Of a stretch of DNA of 64,000 bases, positions 1 to 7,433 are shown one piece after another. How positions within the stretch are numbered: the first letter of the stretch is position 1; each line of letters starts with the position of its first letter. The position numbers and the translations under genes are program-made. This stretch comes from Mesobacillus sp. AQ2 (GTDB lineage Bacteria > Bacillota > Bacilli > Bacillales > Cytobacillaceae). The notes below the pieces were generated by a model. The model was not told the DNA's origin. It saw nothing but the letters and a program-made list of their open reading frames with translations, and searched no databases. The stretch covers positions 2,795,001-2,859,000 of the forward strand of contig NZ_CP126080.1 in the NCBI RefSeq assembly GCF_030122805.1, given 5' to 3'.

Positions 1-1041
1 CGCTTTTAACTGTTTAAAATGAAGACTTTGCTCATTTCCCACAACGTATAAAGATGTAATAAAAGAATGCTGATCATATCGATACTTGGCCGCGGCCAAA
101 TCCCGGGTCGCATACAATGTGGCACCGTCTGATTTTTTAATCAGGCAGGGTGGCAGGCCGATATCTTCCAATTGAACGACCAGAGCCCCATCTGATTCGT
201 CAAGAAGCTCTTTGTTCCTTAGCATTTCAACAATAGGCTCCATTTTATCATTATAGAATGCTTCTCCAGCATATGAATCAAATTCAATCCCCAGCAGCTC
301 ATAAACCTTCTTGAACTCTTTCAATGATTCTTCCTTGAACCATTTCCACAATCCGAGTGCCTCTACATCTCCGTTTTCAAGACGCCTGAACCAATTTCGG
401 CCTTCCTGCTCGAGTTCAGGATTGGTTTCTGCGGCTTCATGAAACTTTATATAAAGGGCCAGAAGCTCCTTTATCGGACTCTCTTTCACTTTCTGTTCAC
501 TGCCCCAAAGCTTATAGGCCGTAATTAGTTTGCCAAACTGAGTCCCCCAGTCTCCAAGATGGTTTATTTTAAACGTCTTGAATCCACACTTTTCATAAAT
601 TAGTGAAAGAGAATTTCCTATAACGGTAGAACGTAGATGCCCCATAGAAAAAGGTTTGGCAATATTAGGGGAGGAAAGATCAATTGTCACCGTATGTTGA
701 CGTCCTCGATTATAGTCCCCGTAATGGTTTTTCTTTTCTGTAATTTCATTGAGGATATAAGCTGCTGCTTTTGATTTATCCAAAAAAGCATTCACATACC
801 CGCCAATTGCTTCAAAACGATCAAAGTCAGATTCATTTTTGGACTGTAATTTTTGGCTAATGTCTTTGGCAATTTCCACAGGTGACTTTCTCAGGGCTTT
901 TGCCATCTGGAAGCAAGGAAAGGCCAAATCTCCGTGTTTCAGAAATTTTGGTTTTTCGATCAAACGTTCAATATTCTCATCAGATAGTATTCCTTTTAGT
1001 TCTTGAGCGAGTAATCCAGAATATTTTTTACGGTATTTCAT
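1..1041 (-). CDS. argS: Arginyl-tRNA synthetase, C-terminus cut by window edge
   Basis: Charges tRNA-Arg with arginine in the cytoplasm. I read 347 residues from the ATG at 1041, which has a GGGAGG ribosome binding site 5 nt upstream; the family is usually about 550-590 residues, so roughly 40% (part of the catalytic domain and the anticodon-binding DALR domain) lies outside the window. The N-terminal Add-1 region is followed by the class I signature written here as SPNIAKPFSMGHLRST (HIGH replaced by SMGH) and by NHLGDWGTQFGKL, both typical of ArgRS. The gene sits behind an arginine-type T-box leader. In B. subtilis the housekeeping argS lacks a T-box as far as I recall, so this may be a second, amino-acid-responsive ArgRS; that is inference. 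Confidence 0.95.
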   Translation of the reverse strand, partial: MKYRKKYSGLLAQELKGILSDENIERLIEKPKFLKHGDLAFPCFQMAKALRKSPVEIAKDISQKLQSKNESDFDRFEAIGGYVNAFLDKSKAAAYILNEITEKKNHYGDYNRGRQHTVTIDLSSPNIAKPFSMGHLRSTVIGNSLSLIYEKCGFKTFKINHLGDWGTQFGKLITAYKLWGSEQKVKESPIKELLALYIKFHEAAETNPELEQEGRNWFRRLENGDVEALGLWKWFKEESLKEFKKVYELLGIEFDSYAGEAFYNDKMEPIVEMLRNKELLDESDGALVVQLEDIGLPPCLIKKSDGATLYATRDLAAAKYRYDQHSFITSLYVVGNEQSLHFKQLKA

Positions 1042-1061
1042 TGTAGACCTCCCTTTAAAAA

Positions 1062-1300
1062 ATAAAAAACCCCCGCCTCTAAAAAGAGACGAGAGTTTTA
1101 TCCCGCGGTACCACTCTAATTGTTCCTGAAAGGAACCTGCTTTCATTGATAACGGAGTTCATTCCGGCCATCCCTAATGGTTTTCAGGAAGGCATCTCAA
1201 AAGTGCGCTTCATTACCCTATTTGCACCAGGCTTTCACCGTCCCCGGCTCGCTAACTCAAAAAAGGATAACTACTCTCTTTCTCATCGATTAGATATTTT
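1062..1300 (-). promoter_or_regulatory. T-box riboswitch leader of argS
   Basis: On the minus strand the core TGGTACCGCGGGA (complement of 1101-1113) is the universal T-box antiterminator bulge that pairs with uncharged tRNA NCCA. It is followed by a hairpin (about 1066-1097) and a run of T, the competing terminator, ending about 20 nt before argS. Upstream, Stem I hallmarks are visible: AGAGAGTAG near 1272-1280 and AGCGAGCCGGGGA followed by GGTGAAAGCC (about 1224-1253). A CGC triplet (complement of 1205-1207) followed by A is well placed on the 3' side of the specifier loop and would match an arginine tRNA. A plausible sigma-A promoter precedes it: TTGCAA (1329-1334) and TATAAC (1305-1310) with 18-bp spacing. 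Confidence 0.92.
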
Positions 1301-1334
1301 TACCGTTATAAACAACAACTATGATCGATTGCAA

Positions 1335-1811
1335 TCATTTTTTCACAGCCAAAACTGTATCAAATTCCTGGGTTGAACAATTGTTATCATCAAAGGTTTC
1401 AATATAATTTCCACCTGTATAATCTCCTATTACCTTCCGCCAAAAACTTCTCGCTGGTTCGTTTTTCTCGACCTGGATGACACTCCATCCGCCAGGAAAT
1501 TGATCAAACAGCCTGGTAGCGACAATTCTGCCGAACCCTCTTCTGTAAAATTTCCTAAGGATAAAAAATTCGAGGATGACATTGGGTTCCCCGCTTTCAA
1601 CCATGGCAAACCCAGCATATTCACCTTCATGTATGATGAAGAAAGCATGAAGATTCATATCAGTCCAATATGGTTTCAAATCAAACGGTGCGTAACTTCC
1701 GTTCTCCTCAAGCCTGATTTCCTGAAACAACGTAAACTCGTAGATATAGAATTGAATCAGATTCTGAAGGACTGCTTCATCCTCCTGTTTCACACGTACC
1801 AAATCGATCAC
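1335..1811 (-). CDS. GNAT-family N-acetyltransferase
   Basis: A 158-residue protein of the usual GNAT length, starting at a GTG with an AAGGGGAA ribosome binding site. The acetyl-CoA pyrophosphate-binding motif A is seen as FYRRGFGRIVATRLFDQ (about residues 88-105), preceded by the beta-4 strand and followed by a QVEKNEPARSFW segment that matches the motif B region. Substrate is not predictable from sequence. The end of the gene overlaps the likely promoter of the argS T-box transcript, which runs in the same direction. Confidence 0.85.
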   Translation of the reverse strand: MIDLVRVKQEDEAVLQNLIQFYIYEFTLFQEIRLEENGSYAPFDLKPYWTDMNLHAFFIIHEGEYAGFAMVESGEPNVILEFFILRKFYRRGFGRIVATRLFDQFPGGWSVIQVEKNEPARSFWRKVIGDYTGGNYIETFDDNNCSTQEFDTVLAVKK

Positions 1812-1897
1812 AAGGATTCCCCTTTTTGAAACTGAATTTTTTATTTTAATTATTCGTTGATAATAAAGGAAAATCCTCTTTTAACCCGCTTTCATTT

Positions 1898-2806
1898 TTA
1901 TTCCTCTCTGTCAGGATATGAATATTGGTAGGTAAGTTCTTTCTCATCTTTTGTTATCTCAACTATTTCCATCCCATCAGCAGATTCAAAAATATAGGAT
2001 GGTCCCTCACCTCCAGTATGCTTCCAAACACCTGTTGCCTGGATCTTATCAAGATAATCTTTCATGTTTTGATCGGTACCTCGGTCCCAAGTATATTTTT
2101 CTGTGCCCCCATCGATTTCTGCCGGCCGTAACCCTACTGGATAAGGGAGCTTCCCATAGCCATGCACAACATATAGCAGCTGTTCGTGTTGATAAGGGGC
2201 TGGATTTTTAAGATCAAGTGACCCAATAATCTGAAATATTTCAGCATATTCAAGCTTTGGATAATCAAAGCTGAAATATAAAATATTCTTGCCCGCTTCC
2301 ACAAAAAAGTGGTAACGGAGGCTGACATCCATCATTTTTACATGTTCGATATATAATGTTGTAGGATAGGGAAAATTCTGCAGTTCTTTTTCAACATTCA
2401 TCGCTTTGGAACTGATGATTTCCTTCTTTTTACGGTCATTCACGAATTCGGCAAAACCAACCTTTTCAGATTCTCCTTTTTTGTAAAATTCATAACCATC
2501 TGGACTTCTTTCACTATATATAGTTTCTAAATCCCATTTCAGACTGAACTCATTTACAGCATGTGATTGACCTGATCTGTCTTCATGTTGATCATAATTT
2601 TGAACTTGAAACAACAAGCCAGCAGATAAAAGCAGAAATAGCGACGTAAATACAACGTTTTTCAAATCGAATGTTCTTTCCTTCTTTTTTTGTGCTTTAA
2701 TAGTTCGAATGGATGACCTTATTTTCAACCTCATTCTATCCCTTTCGCATTCACCTGGTGTCAGCTTTTTCAGCAATTCCCATTGTTCATCAGAAAATTT
2801 GTTCAT
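1898..2806 (-). CDS. Probable membrane-anchored anti-sigma factor (RsiX-like position)
   Basis: A 302-residue protein with a short charged cytoplasmic N-terminus (about 45 residues, ending in a KAQKKKER stretch), one transmembrane segment (about residues 51-67, VVFTSLFLLLSAGLLFQ) and a long extracytoplasmic domain without cysteine clusters. It overlaps the 3' end of the ECF sigma gene by 17 nt, the classical arrangement for sigma/anti-sigma pairs, so the inferred role is to hold the sigma factor inactive at the membrane until an envelope signal arrives. I see no zinc-binding HxxxCxxC anti-sigma motif. The topology resembles RsiX, but sequence identity to a named family is not claimed. It could instead be an unrelated sensor protein. 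Confidence 0.6.
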   Translation of the reverse strand: MNKFSDEQWELLKKLTPGECERDRMRLKIRSSIRTIKAQKKKERTFDLKNVVFTSLFLLLSAGLLFQVQNYDQHEDRSGQSHAVNEFSLKWDLETIYSERSPDGYEFYKKGESEKVGFAEFVNDRKKKEIISSKAMNVEKELQNFPYPTTLYIEHVKMMDVSLRYHFFVEAGKNILYFSFDYPKLEYAEIFQIIGSLDLKNPAPYQHEQLLYVVHGYGKLPYPVGLRPAEIDGGTEKYTWDRGTDQNMKDYLDKIQATGVWKHTGGEGPSYIFESADGMEIVEITKDEKELTYQYSYPDREE

Positions 2807-3341
2807 TGTGTCCGCCTCCTTCCGCTATGTCCTTTTTCCTTAGTTCCGCAAGTCCCCTGGATAGTGTTTTCCTTATTTTTGATTCAGACCAGCCTAGGAT
2901 TTCGACAATTTCTTTAGTGGAACAATCCTCGATTTTTTTCAGCGTGATCACAAGCCGGTGGTCAGGTTTAAGCTGTTGAATTGCTTTAAGGCTCCTTTCT
3001 ACCGTATCTCGGTTTTCTATATATTTTTCGATATTTAAAGGTGATGCAATGTCTTTCCCCTCAGAAAATAACGTGATACTCCTTCTTCTTTTCCGCCTGC
3101 GTATTTCATCGAATACGAGGTGCTTTGCAATACTAAAAAGCCAGGTCTTCACACTCGCCCTCTTTTCAAATTTCTCGAAGGACGTATAAGCACGCAGAAA
3201 TGTATCATGAACGAGGTCCTCACAGGATTGGCGATCACCCAGCATATAATAGATAAAACGGTAAAGATCTTTATAATACAATTCATACCATTCCATTACT
3301 TTTTGTTCTTTTAAGTTATCGCTAATTGTTGCCCACCTCAT
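2790..3341 (-). CDS. ECF-type RNA polymerase sigma factor (SigX-like)
   Basis: Region 2 is read in YYKDLYRFIYYMLGDRQSCEDLVHDTFLRAY and the following KTWLFSIAKHLVFDEIRRRKRRR; region 4 is the helix-turn-helix TKEIVEILGWSESKIRKTLSRG near the C-terminus. Length (about 168-183 residues) fits group IV sigma factors. The ATG at 3341 lies only 1 nt after its purine stretch and only about 14 nt from the predicted transcription start, so translation probably begins further in; the ATG at codon 16 (3296, MEWYELYYKDL) matches where SigX homologues begin, although its ribosome binding site is weak. An AGGTGG at 3333-3338 would serve a start near 3326, where only an ATT is available. Directly followed by the putative anti-sigma gene. 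Confidence 0.88.
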   Translation of the reverse strand: MRWATISDNLKEQKVMEWYELYYKDLYRFIYYMLGDRQSCEDLVHDTFLRAYTSFEKFEKRASVKTWLFSIAKHLVFDEIRRRKRRRSITLFSEGKDIASPLNIEKYIENRDTVERSLKAIQQLKPDHRLVITLKKIEDCSTKEIVEILGWSESKIRKTLSRGLAELRKKDIAEGGGHNEQIF

Positions 3342-3361
3342 TTCCTTTATCTATACGATAG

Positions 3362-3387
3362 GTCGAAGAAAATTCAATAATGTGACA
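3362..3387 (-). promoter_or_regulatory. ECF sigma-type promoter, probable autoregulation
   Basis: On the minus strand TGTCAC (complement of 3382-3387) and CGAC (complement of 3362-3365) are separated by 16 bp. From memory, SigX-type promoters are TGTAAC about 16-17 bp from CGAC, so this is a one-mismatch match placed directly upstream of the sigma gene. Autoregulation is the usual behaviour of ECF sigma operons; here it is inferred from position. Confidence 0.6.
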
Positions 3388-3416
3388 CTTTTTCTCCTCT
3401 TTTTTCCATTATAAAA

Positions 3417-3458
3417 TAAAATGGGCCGTTACCTTGTTAAGATAACGGCCCATTTTTT
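3417..3458. terminator. Bidirectional Rho-independent terminator
   Basis: Ten-base arms TGGGCCGTTA (3422-3431) and TAACGGCCCA (3443-3452) with A-tract before and T-tract after. On the minus strand it lies immediately after the stop of the OsmC selenoprotein gene and separates it from the sigma-factor transcript. Confidence 0.85.
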
Positions 3459-3927
3459 AATCTTCTTCTATTTCCCATGTATGTTCGAATTGTATACAGC
3501 CTTTTAATGTTTGTGCAACCGGACATCCTCTTTCGAAAACATTCAACGCCCTTTCGGCTGCTTCCCTTTTGCCAGTTGGAATCTTAAGTATATAGTGACA
3601 ACTGATTTTCGTTATTTTCAATACTCCTTCAGGTGCTTCAATTGTACCTTGTACCTGTGCCTTTACTTTATCGGGTGAAGTCGGTATTTTACGCGCCTCC
3701 AGCGCGCCTGATAGGGTGCCGACCAGTCAGCCCCCTGCAGCAGCAACGATGTGATCCAGGGTTGAAGGGTATTCCACTTTAGGATTGACACCGTAGAATT
3801 GTTTTACACCGCCGTGTACACCGAACAACAAAGGTTCCTGGAAACCATCAATGTAGGCTTCTCTAATTTTGTTGGGAGTATCTTTTTGAATTACCGTTAT
3901 TTTTGTTAAGGCAATTGGGTCAGACAA
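3457..3927 (-). CDS. OsmC/Ohr-family protein with in-frame UGA, predicted selenoprotein
   Basis: OsmC/Ohr proteins are thiol peroxidases that reduce organic hydroperoxides using a Cys pair. Reading from the TTG at 3927 (AAGGAGGG ribosome binding site, 9-nt spacing) through a UGA at 3727-3729 to the TAA at 3457-3459 gives one frame of 156 residues, the family's normal length. The UGA falls in AAAGG-U-LVGTLSGALEAR, exactly where the family has its first catalytic cysteine; the resolving cysteine is present in RGCPVAQTL. The predicted product is therefore a Sec peroxidase. A SECIS-like hairpin follows the UGA, and selB lies 8 kb away. A sigma-A-like promoter is TTGAAA (3982-3987) and TATGGT (3959-3964), 17-bp spacing. 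The alternative, a nonsense-mutated pseudogene, is disfavoured by the intact downstream frame. Standard gene callers would cut it at 3727. Confidence 0.85.
3680..3729 (-). promoter_or_regulatory. Bacterial SECIS-like element of the OsmC selenoprotein
   Basis: Beginning at the UGA (3729-3727, minus strand), an outer GTCGG/CCGAC pairing encloses a perfect hairpin CGCGC-TGGAG-GCGCG (3706-3692). The apical loop TGGAG puts GG at 27-28 nt after the UGA, within the distance range known for bSECIS elements read by SelB. Folding was done by eye. Confidence 0.7.
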
Positions 3928-4126
3928 TGAAACGATCCCTCCTTTTTTAGTTATTACAACCATAATAGAAAGATTAGTATTTTTCAAATAAAGTCCTTTG
4001 CATAAAAAAGGCAGCCCTTATTTTGATTCCTATGATACAAGCTGATGCTCGTCCGATAATTTTACATATGATGTTGTTGTAAGGTTCGGATCTTACCTAT
4101 CTTCTTTAAAGGAAGGGGGTGGGGAG

Positions 4127-4264
4127 ATGTTAATCACTGCTATCGTGGTACTATTGTTGGCTCTGGCTTTGGTCGTTGCTATCTTGTTGAATCAGGATGC
4201 ACTTGCTGACGTCCTCTACAGATGCATCGGCGAAGTTATTGCTGTTGATAATGGTGTTGCTTAA
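4127..4264 (+). CDS. Small single-pass membrane peptide (45 aa)
   Basis: ATG at 4127 follows a purine-rich GGAAGGGGGTGGGGAG stretch, a strong ribosome binding site. The product has a hydrophobic N-terminal half (about residues 2-21, rich in L, A, V, I) and a short C-terminal tail ending in DNGVA. No family is recognised. It lies 97 nt upstream of the coiled-coil protein gene at 4362 on the same strand, so the two may be co-transcribed. No function is assigned. Confidence 0.5.
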   Translation: MLITAIVVLLLALALVVAILLNQDALADVLYRCIGEVIAVDNGVA

Positions 4265-4361
4265 TCTCTTCAAATGATGTAGAACCTGGACCTTGTGACT
4301 GGCTCCCTGGCTATACCGGTATTGGCCGGGGAGACCCAAAATATCGAAAGGATCGGTGAAG

Positions 4362-4787
4362 ATGAAAGAGAATGACCTAAATCTGGACATTGACATTGAC
4401 CGTTTGAAAAAAGATCCCTCCTTGAATGAGGTACTTAATTTAACCCAGGCCATTTTTAAAAAGCTGCCACAAGAAACAAACGATGAGAAACCGATAAATT
4501 CAAAACCAGCTGAAACAACCACTTTCAACCAAGATAGTATTCAATCATTGTTGACAACAGCACAAAGTATCATCAACCCTGCTACTCTATCACTTCTCTC
4601 AAATGCATTGAAGCAGCAAAGTAACAAATCAGAGATTTCCAGGCAGGCGGTTGATGAGCTTACCTCCAGCATGAATGCTTTAAAAGAGGAATTGAAACAG
4701 GTGAAAACCGAGTTAGTAGAGAGGAACCAGCGTTTGACTGCGCTGGAATCAGAAGTAAAATCTCTTAAACACCGCAAGAGACGGTAA
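4362..4787 (+). CDS. Small hydrophilic protein with C-terminal coiled coil
   Basis: The 141-residue product starts best at the ATG at 4362, which has AAAGGA nine nt upstream (an in-frame GTG at 4356 is too close). The N-terminal half is acidic and polar (LNLDIDIDRLKKD), the middle holds an SIQSLLTTAQSIINPATLSLLSNALKQ-like segment split by polar residues, and residues about 95-135 have heptad-like ALKEELKQVKTELVER and LTALESEVKSLK, ending in the basic HRKRR. The domain pattern is what one sees in Bacillus sporulation or cell-envelope accessory proteins, but I do not recognise it. A terminator follows at once. Confidence 0.65.
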   Translation: MKENDLNLDIDIDRLKKDPSLNEVLNLTQAIFKKLPQETNDEKPINSKPAETTTFNQDSIQSLLTTAQSIINPATLSLLSNALKQQSNKSEISRQAVDELTSSMNALKEELKQVKTELVERNQRLTALESEVKSLKHRKRR

Positions 4788-4791
4788 AAAA

Positions 4792-4830
4792 CTGAGAGTC
4801 CTTCATCCAGATATGAAGAACTCTTTTTTC
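4792..4830 (+). terminator. Rho-independent terminator
   Basis: Inverted repeat GAGAGTCCTTCAT with ATGAAGAACTC around a short loop, followed by TTTTTT, directly after the stop of the 4362-4787 gene. Confidence 0.75.
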
Positions 4831-4916
4831 GTTTCTTTCTATTGTTTAGGATCGCCGAGAAGGATTTGGCAGATTTTTGGAGAATAAGGTCATATCATGC
4901 GATGGAGGTTTTGATT

Positions 4917-5657
4917 TTGAATACTGACACTTTGACAATCAATAAAACAAGCTGGGATGAGGTGGCCCGAAACTTTTTTGGGAGAACGGCTTTGCCGGAA
5001 TATGGTCCCTTTGCTCCTGACGAAAAGGAACTGAACCTATTCGGGGATTTAAACCATAAAAAAGTATTGGATATCGGATGCGGAAGCGGGCACTCCCTGA
5101 AATACACGCAAGAAAAAAAGGCCGATGAGCTGTGGGGCCTCGATCTTTCCAGCTCACAAATTCAGGCAGCCACAGAATTATTAAAAGGAACGAATGTCAA
5201 ATTGTTTCAATCTCCTATGGAAGTGAACCCTGGAATTCCCGAAAGCCACTTTGATATTGTATACTCCATTTTTGCTTTAGGCTGGACAACCAATCTGGAA
5301 CAGACGCTGATTAACATCAATCAATATTTAAAGCCGGGCGGAGCGTTTATTTTCAGTTGGGAACATCCTCTGTTTAGCCGGGTGCGAAATACTGAGCATG
5401 GACTTTTACTCACAAAGTCTTATCATGAGGAAGGACCCTATGACCATGAAGCATGGAACCATCCCGCCATCATGCAGCAGCATAAAATCAGCACCTATCT
5501 CAATTCACTAGTCGAAGCTGGCTTTAAGATCGAAAAAATAATCGAGGAAATCAGGGTTTCCGAAGAACTATTGTCCAGAGATTCTAACAGGTGGTATAAC
5601 TGGGAGAAAGTTAAGGCCGTTCCGACGACCGTTATTTTTAAATGCACGAAAGTATAG
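4917..5657 (+). CDS. Class I SAM-dependent methyltransferase
   Basis: A 246-residue protein. The open frame extends upstream to 4842, but GGAGG at 4904-4908 sits 8 nt before a TTG at 4917, giving the start NTDTLTINKTSWDEVARNFF. Motif I is KVLDIGCGSGHSLKY (near residue 50), with the acidic SAM-ribose contact in LWGLDLSSSQIQAA and motif III-like LKPGGAFIFSWEHP. It resembles UbiE/Coq5-like methyltransferases of unknown substrate. The gene stands alone between two terminators. Confidence 0.85.
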   Translation: MNTDTLTINKTSWDEVARNFFGRTALPEYGPFAPDEKELNLFGDLNHKKVLDIGCGSGHSLKYTQEKKADELWGLDLSSSQIQAATELLKGTNVKLFQSPMEVNPGIPESHFDIVYSIFALGWTTNLEQTLININQYLKPGGAFIFSWEHPLFSRVRNTEHGLLLTKSYHEEGPYDHEAWNHPAIMQQHKISTYLNSLVEAGFKIEKIIEEIRVSEELLSRDSNRWYNWEKVKAVPTTVIFKCTKV

Positions 5658-5686
5658 TAATTAAAGCGAGACTTCAACGATAATAT

Positions 5687-5718
5687 AAAAAAAGGACTTT
5701 TGACTAGGTCCTTTTTTC
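5687..5718. terminator. Bidirectional terminator
   Basis: A-tract, AGGACT, an 8-nt loop, GGTCCT and T-tract. It ends the methyltransferase transcript from the left and the small-membrane-protein/Nudix transcript from the right. Confidence 0.8.
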
Positions 5719-5720
5719 AA

Positions 5721-5891
5721 TCAATCTCTAAAGAGTTTTTGTGAAATAAAAGCTATTAAAAGATAGACTATGAAGGCAATAATACCAAAGTATATTCTGT
5801 TCTCCCATACGTATCCGCGGGCGAACGTCAGAATGGTAGCAGCAAAAAAACCTGTGAACAGGACCTGGTCAAGATTAAATTTGGTTTTCAT
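5721..5891 (-). CDS. Small membrane protein, 56 aa
   Basis: ATG at 5891 overlaps the end of the upstream Nudix gene by 17 nt, which supports translational coupling. The product has a hydrophobic stretch VLFTGFFAATILTFA (about residues 10-24) and a second YFGIIAFIVYLLIAFI (about 34-49) separated by a charged RGYVWENR loop: two transmembrane helices. No family recognised. It would be missed by callers with a longer minimum length. Confidence 0.6.
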   Translation of the reverse strand: MKTKFNLDQVLFTGFFAATILTFARGYVWENRIYFGIIAFIVYLLIAFISQKLFRD

Positions 5892-6357
5892 CCTCTAACT
5901 CCAATCTGAACGAAACTATAAATCGTATTATTCCCAAATCTACCTGGTCAATTTGGATATCTTCTTTTAAATCCCATAGTTTTATTTCAGAAGTCTCCTC
6001 GTTTTGAATAAAAGGCATAAGTGAATAGATCGTAGAGAAGTATAGAGGATTGAACTTATCAGCCTTTGTCACGTGATTTTTTACCCTGGCTACCCCGATT
6101 AATTGCATACTTTCTACAATCTGTCCCGTTTCTTCAACCAATTCCCTTTTTGCACACTCCAATGGTGTTTCATTTTCTTCTCTTTTGCCAGCCGGCAACT
6201 CCCATTGCTGTCTCAAGCTGTTGTATCCCAGAAGATATTCCCCCTCCTTTTCAACAATCGCAAAAGACCCAGCCAGTGGATGAACATGTTCTATTTCCCG
6301 TTCACTCATTCTTATGCACTCAATCAATTCAAAACCATTATTCTGAGGTGATGCCAT
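5875..6357 (-). CDS. Nudix hydrolase
   Basis: Nudix enzymes cleave nucleoside diphosphates linked to another moiety, using a Mg-binding helix. The Nudix box is complete: G-KREENET-PLECAKRELVEETGQ (about residues 57-79; GX5EX7REUXEEXGU). Length 160 residues. It overlaps the upstream HIT gene by 20 nt and the downstream small membrane protein by 17 nt, so the three form one coupled transcript. Substrate is unknown; ADP-ribose and modified dNTPs are the common ones. Confidence 0.9.
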   Translation of the reverse strand: MASPQNNGFELIECIRMSEREIEHVHPLAGSFAIVEKEGEYLLGYNSLRQQWELPAGKREENETPLECAKRELVEETGQIVESMQLIGVARVKNHVTKADKFNPLYFSTIYSLMPFIQNEETSEIKLWDLKEDIQIDQVDLGIIRFIVSFRLELEDENQI

Positions 6358-6718
6358 TAAGCAGCCGTCCTTTTTCGTCCCTTACTCTTGCACCAAAATG
6401 AACATGCCAATGCATATGTTTATTGCTTTGATAGTTACCTGCATTGGTAGAAATGGTACAGGCTCCATATTCTTTTTCAAGCCTCACTGCTACTTCCCTG
6501 ACAACCTGGAGCACATCCTCCAATAAATCCTTTTCTTCGGCTGTAACAGTCAAGAAAGAATGTATATGTTTTTTTGGAATGACAATGATATGTACTTCAT
6601 AATAAGGGCGGGTATGGTAAAAGGCGAGACTATGTTCCGTTTCTTTGATGGTCTTTACAACCGTTTTGCCAGAAAGCACCTCATAACAATAAAAATCTTC
6701 CCATTGATTGTTAGCCAC
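6338..6718 (-). CDS. HIT-family nucleotide hydrolase/transferase
   Basis: A 126-residue histidine-triad protein. The HxHxHxx active-site motif is read as HMHWHVHFG near the C-terminus, preceded by the typical NAGNYQSNKH segment and an N-terminal VIPKKHIHSF strand that is also conserved in HIT proteins. Family members hydrolyse nucleoside phosphoramidates or dinucleotides. It is the first gene of a coupled group with the Nudix hydrolase, so a nucleotide clean-up role is plausible but inferred. Confidence 0.9.
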   Translation of the reverse strand: MANNQWEDFYCYEVLSGKTVVKTIKETEHSLAFYHTRPYYEVHIIVIPKKHIHSFLTVTAEEKDLLEDVLQVVREVAVRLEKEYGACTISTNAGNYQSNKHMHWHVHFGARVRDEKGRLLNGITSE

Positions 6719-6781
6719 GTTTCAAACACCCCTCTTCATCCATCTAGTTTTTTCTGTTTATTTATCCCTGTTGCCGTTCTA

Positions 6782-7246
6782 TTAAGGTTCATTACTTTTA
6801 TCAAGATAACCTTGAATATATTTTAAATAACCTGACTGCAAATCTTTCGGCAAAAAGTACAAATGAAAGAACTTAAGATCGACTGATTCATGTTCATCTT
6901 TTTCCAAAATCCCTTTATATTCCCTTGTTGAATAAACAGTTGTGACAGAATAAAGTTCGTCTCCGTTCGCCACTTTTAAATAGAAGTCAGCGCCTGAGTA
7001 CACGCCTTCGAGATTGAGGTCGCCTATAATAAGCCCTGTTTCTTCCTTTACTTCCCTTCTTGCTGTTTCCTCAAGACTCTCCCCTAACTCCATCAATCCA
7101 CCTGGCAGGCCCCAGCCACCATCACTCCGAAGCTGCAGAAGCAATTCATCTTTCTCATTAAAAATCATGACAACTGCCCCGGGTAAAATCAGTGGCCGAT
7201 GGCCAACCAACTTTCTTAGCTCAGCAATATATTCCAATGGTTTCAC
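6782..7246 (-). CDS. Nudix hydrolase (second)
   Basis: A 154-residue protein with the Nudix box GGLMELGESLEETARREV and KEETGL (about residues 50-72). The N-terminal MKPLEYIAELRKLVGHRPL segment is characteristic of a Bacillus group of Nudix proteins that begin with a short helix before the fold. It is 63 nt upstream of the HIT gene on the same strand and could belong to the same transcript. Confidence 0.9.
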   Translation of the reverse strand: MKPLEYIAELRKLVGHRPLILPGAVVMIFNEKDELLLQLRSDGGWGLPGGLMELGESLEETARREVKEETGLIIGDLNLEGVYSGADFYLKVANGDELYSVTTVYSTREYKGILEKDEHESVDLKFFHLYFLPKDLQSGYLKYIQGYLDKSNEP

Positions 7247-7433
7247 TCCATGCTATTTTTTAAAGGCCCTTTTCTCAAACTTTCTTGCTATTGACTACTA
7301 ATTTGGATTGAATGACCTAGTTTTCTTTATAATATTCAAGCTTAATCTGAGAAAAGAGCTTGCACACTTAAAAACGAACTTCAAAATTGCTTATAGCACG
7401 TTAAAATCGGCTTTAAGATTTTAACAACAATCT

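Noticed and set aside
3727-3987. An ORF ending at the UGA at 3727 as a complete 86-aa protein
   Set aside because: It would be a truncated OsmC domain lacking its second catalytic Cys, while the frame continues intact after the UGA; read-through is the better reading.
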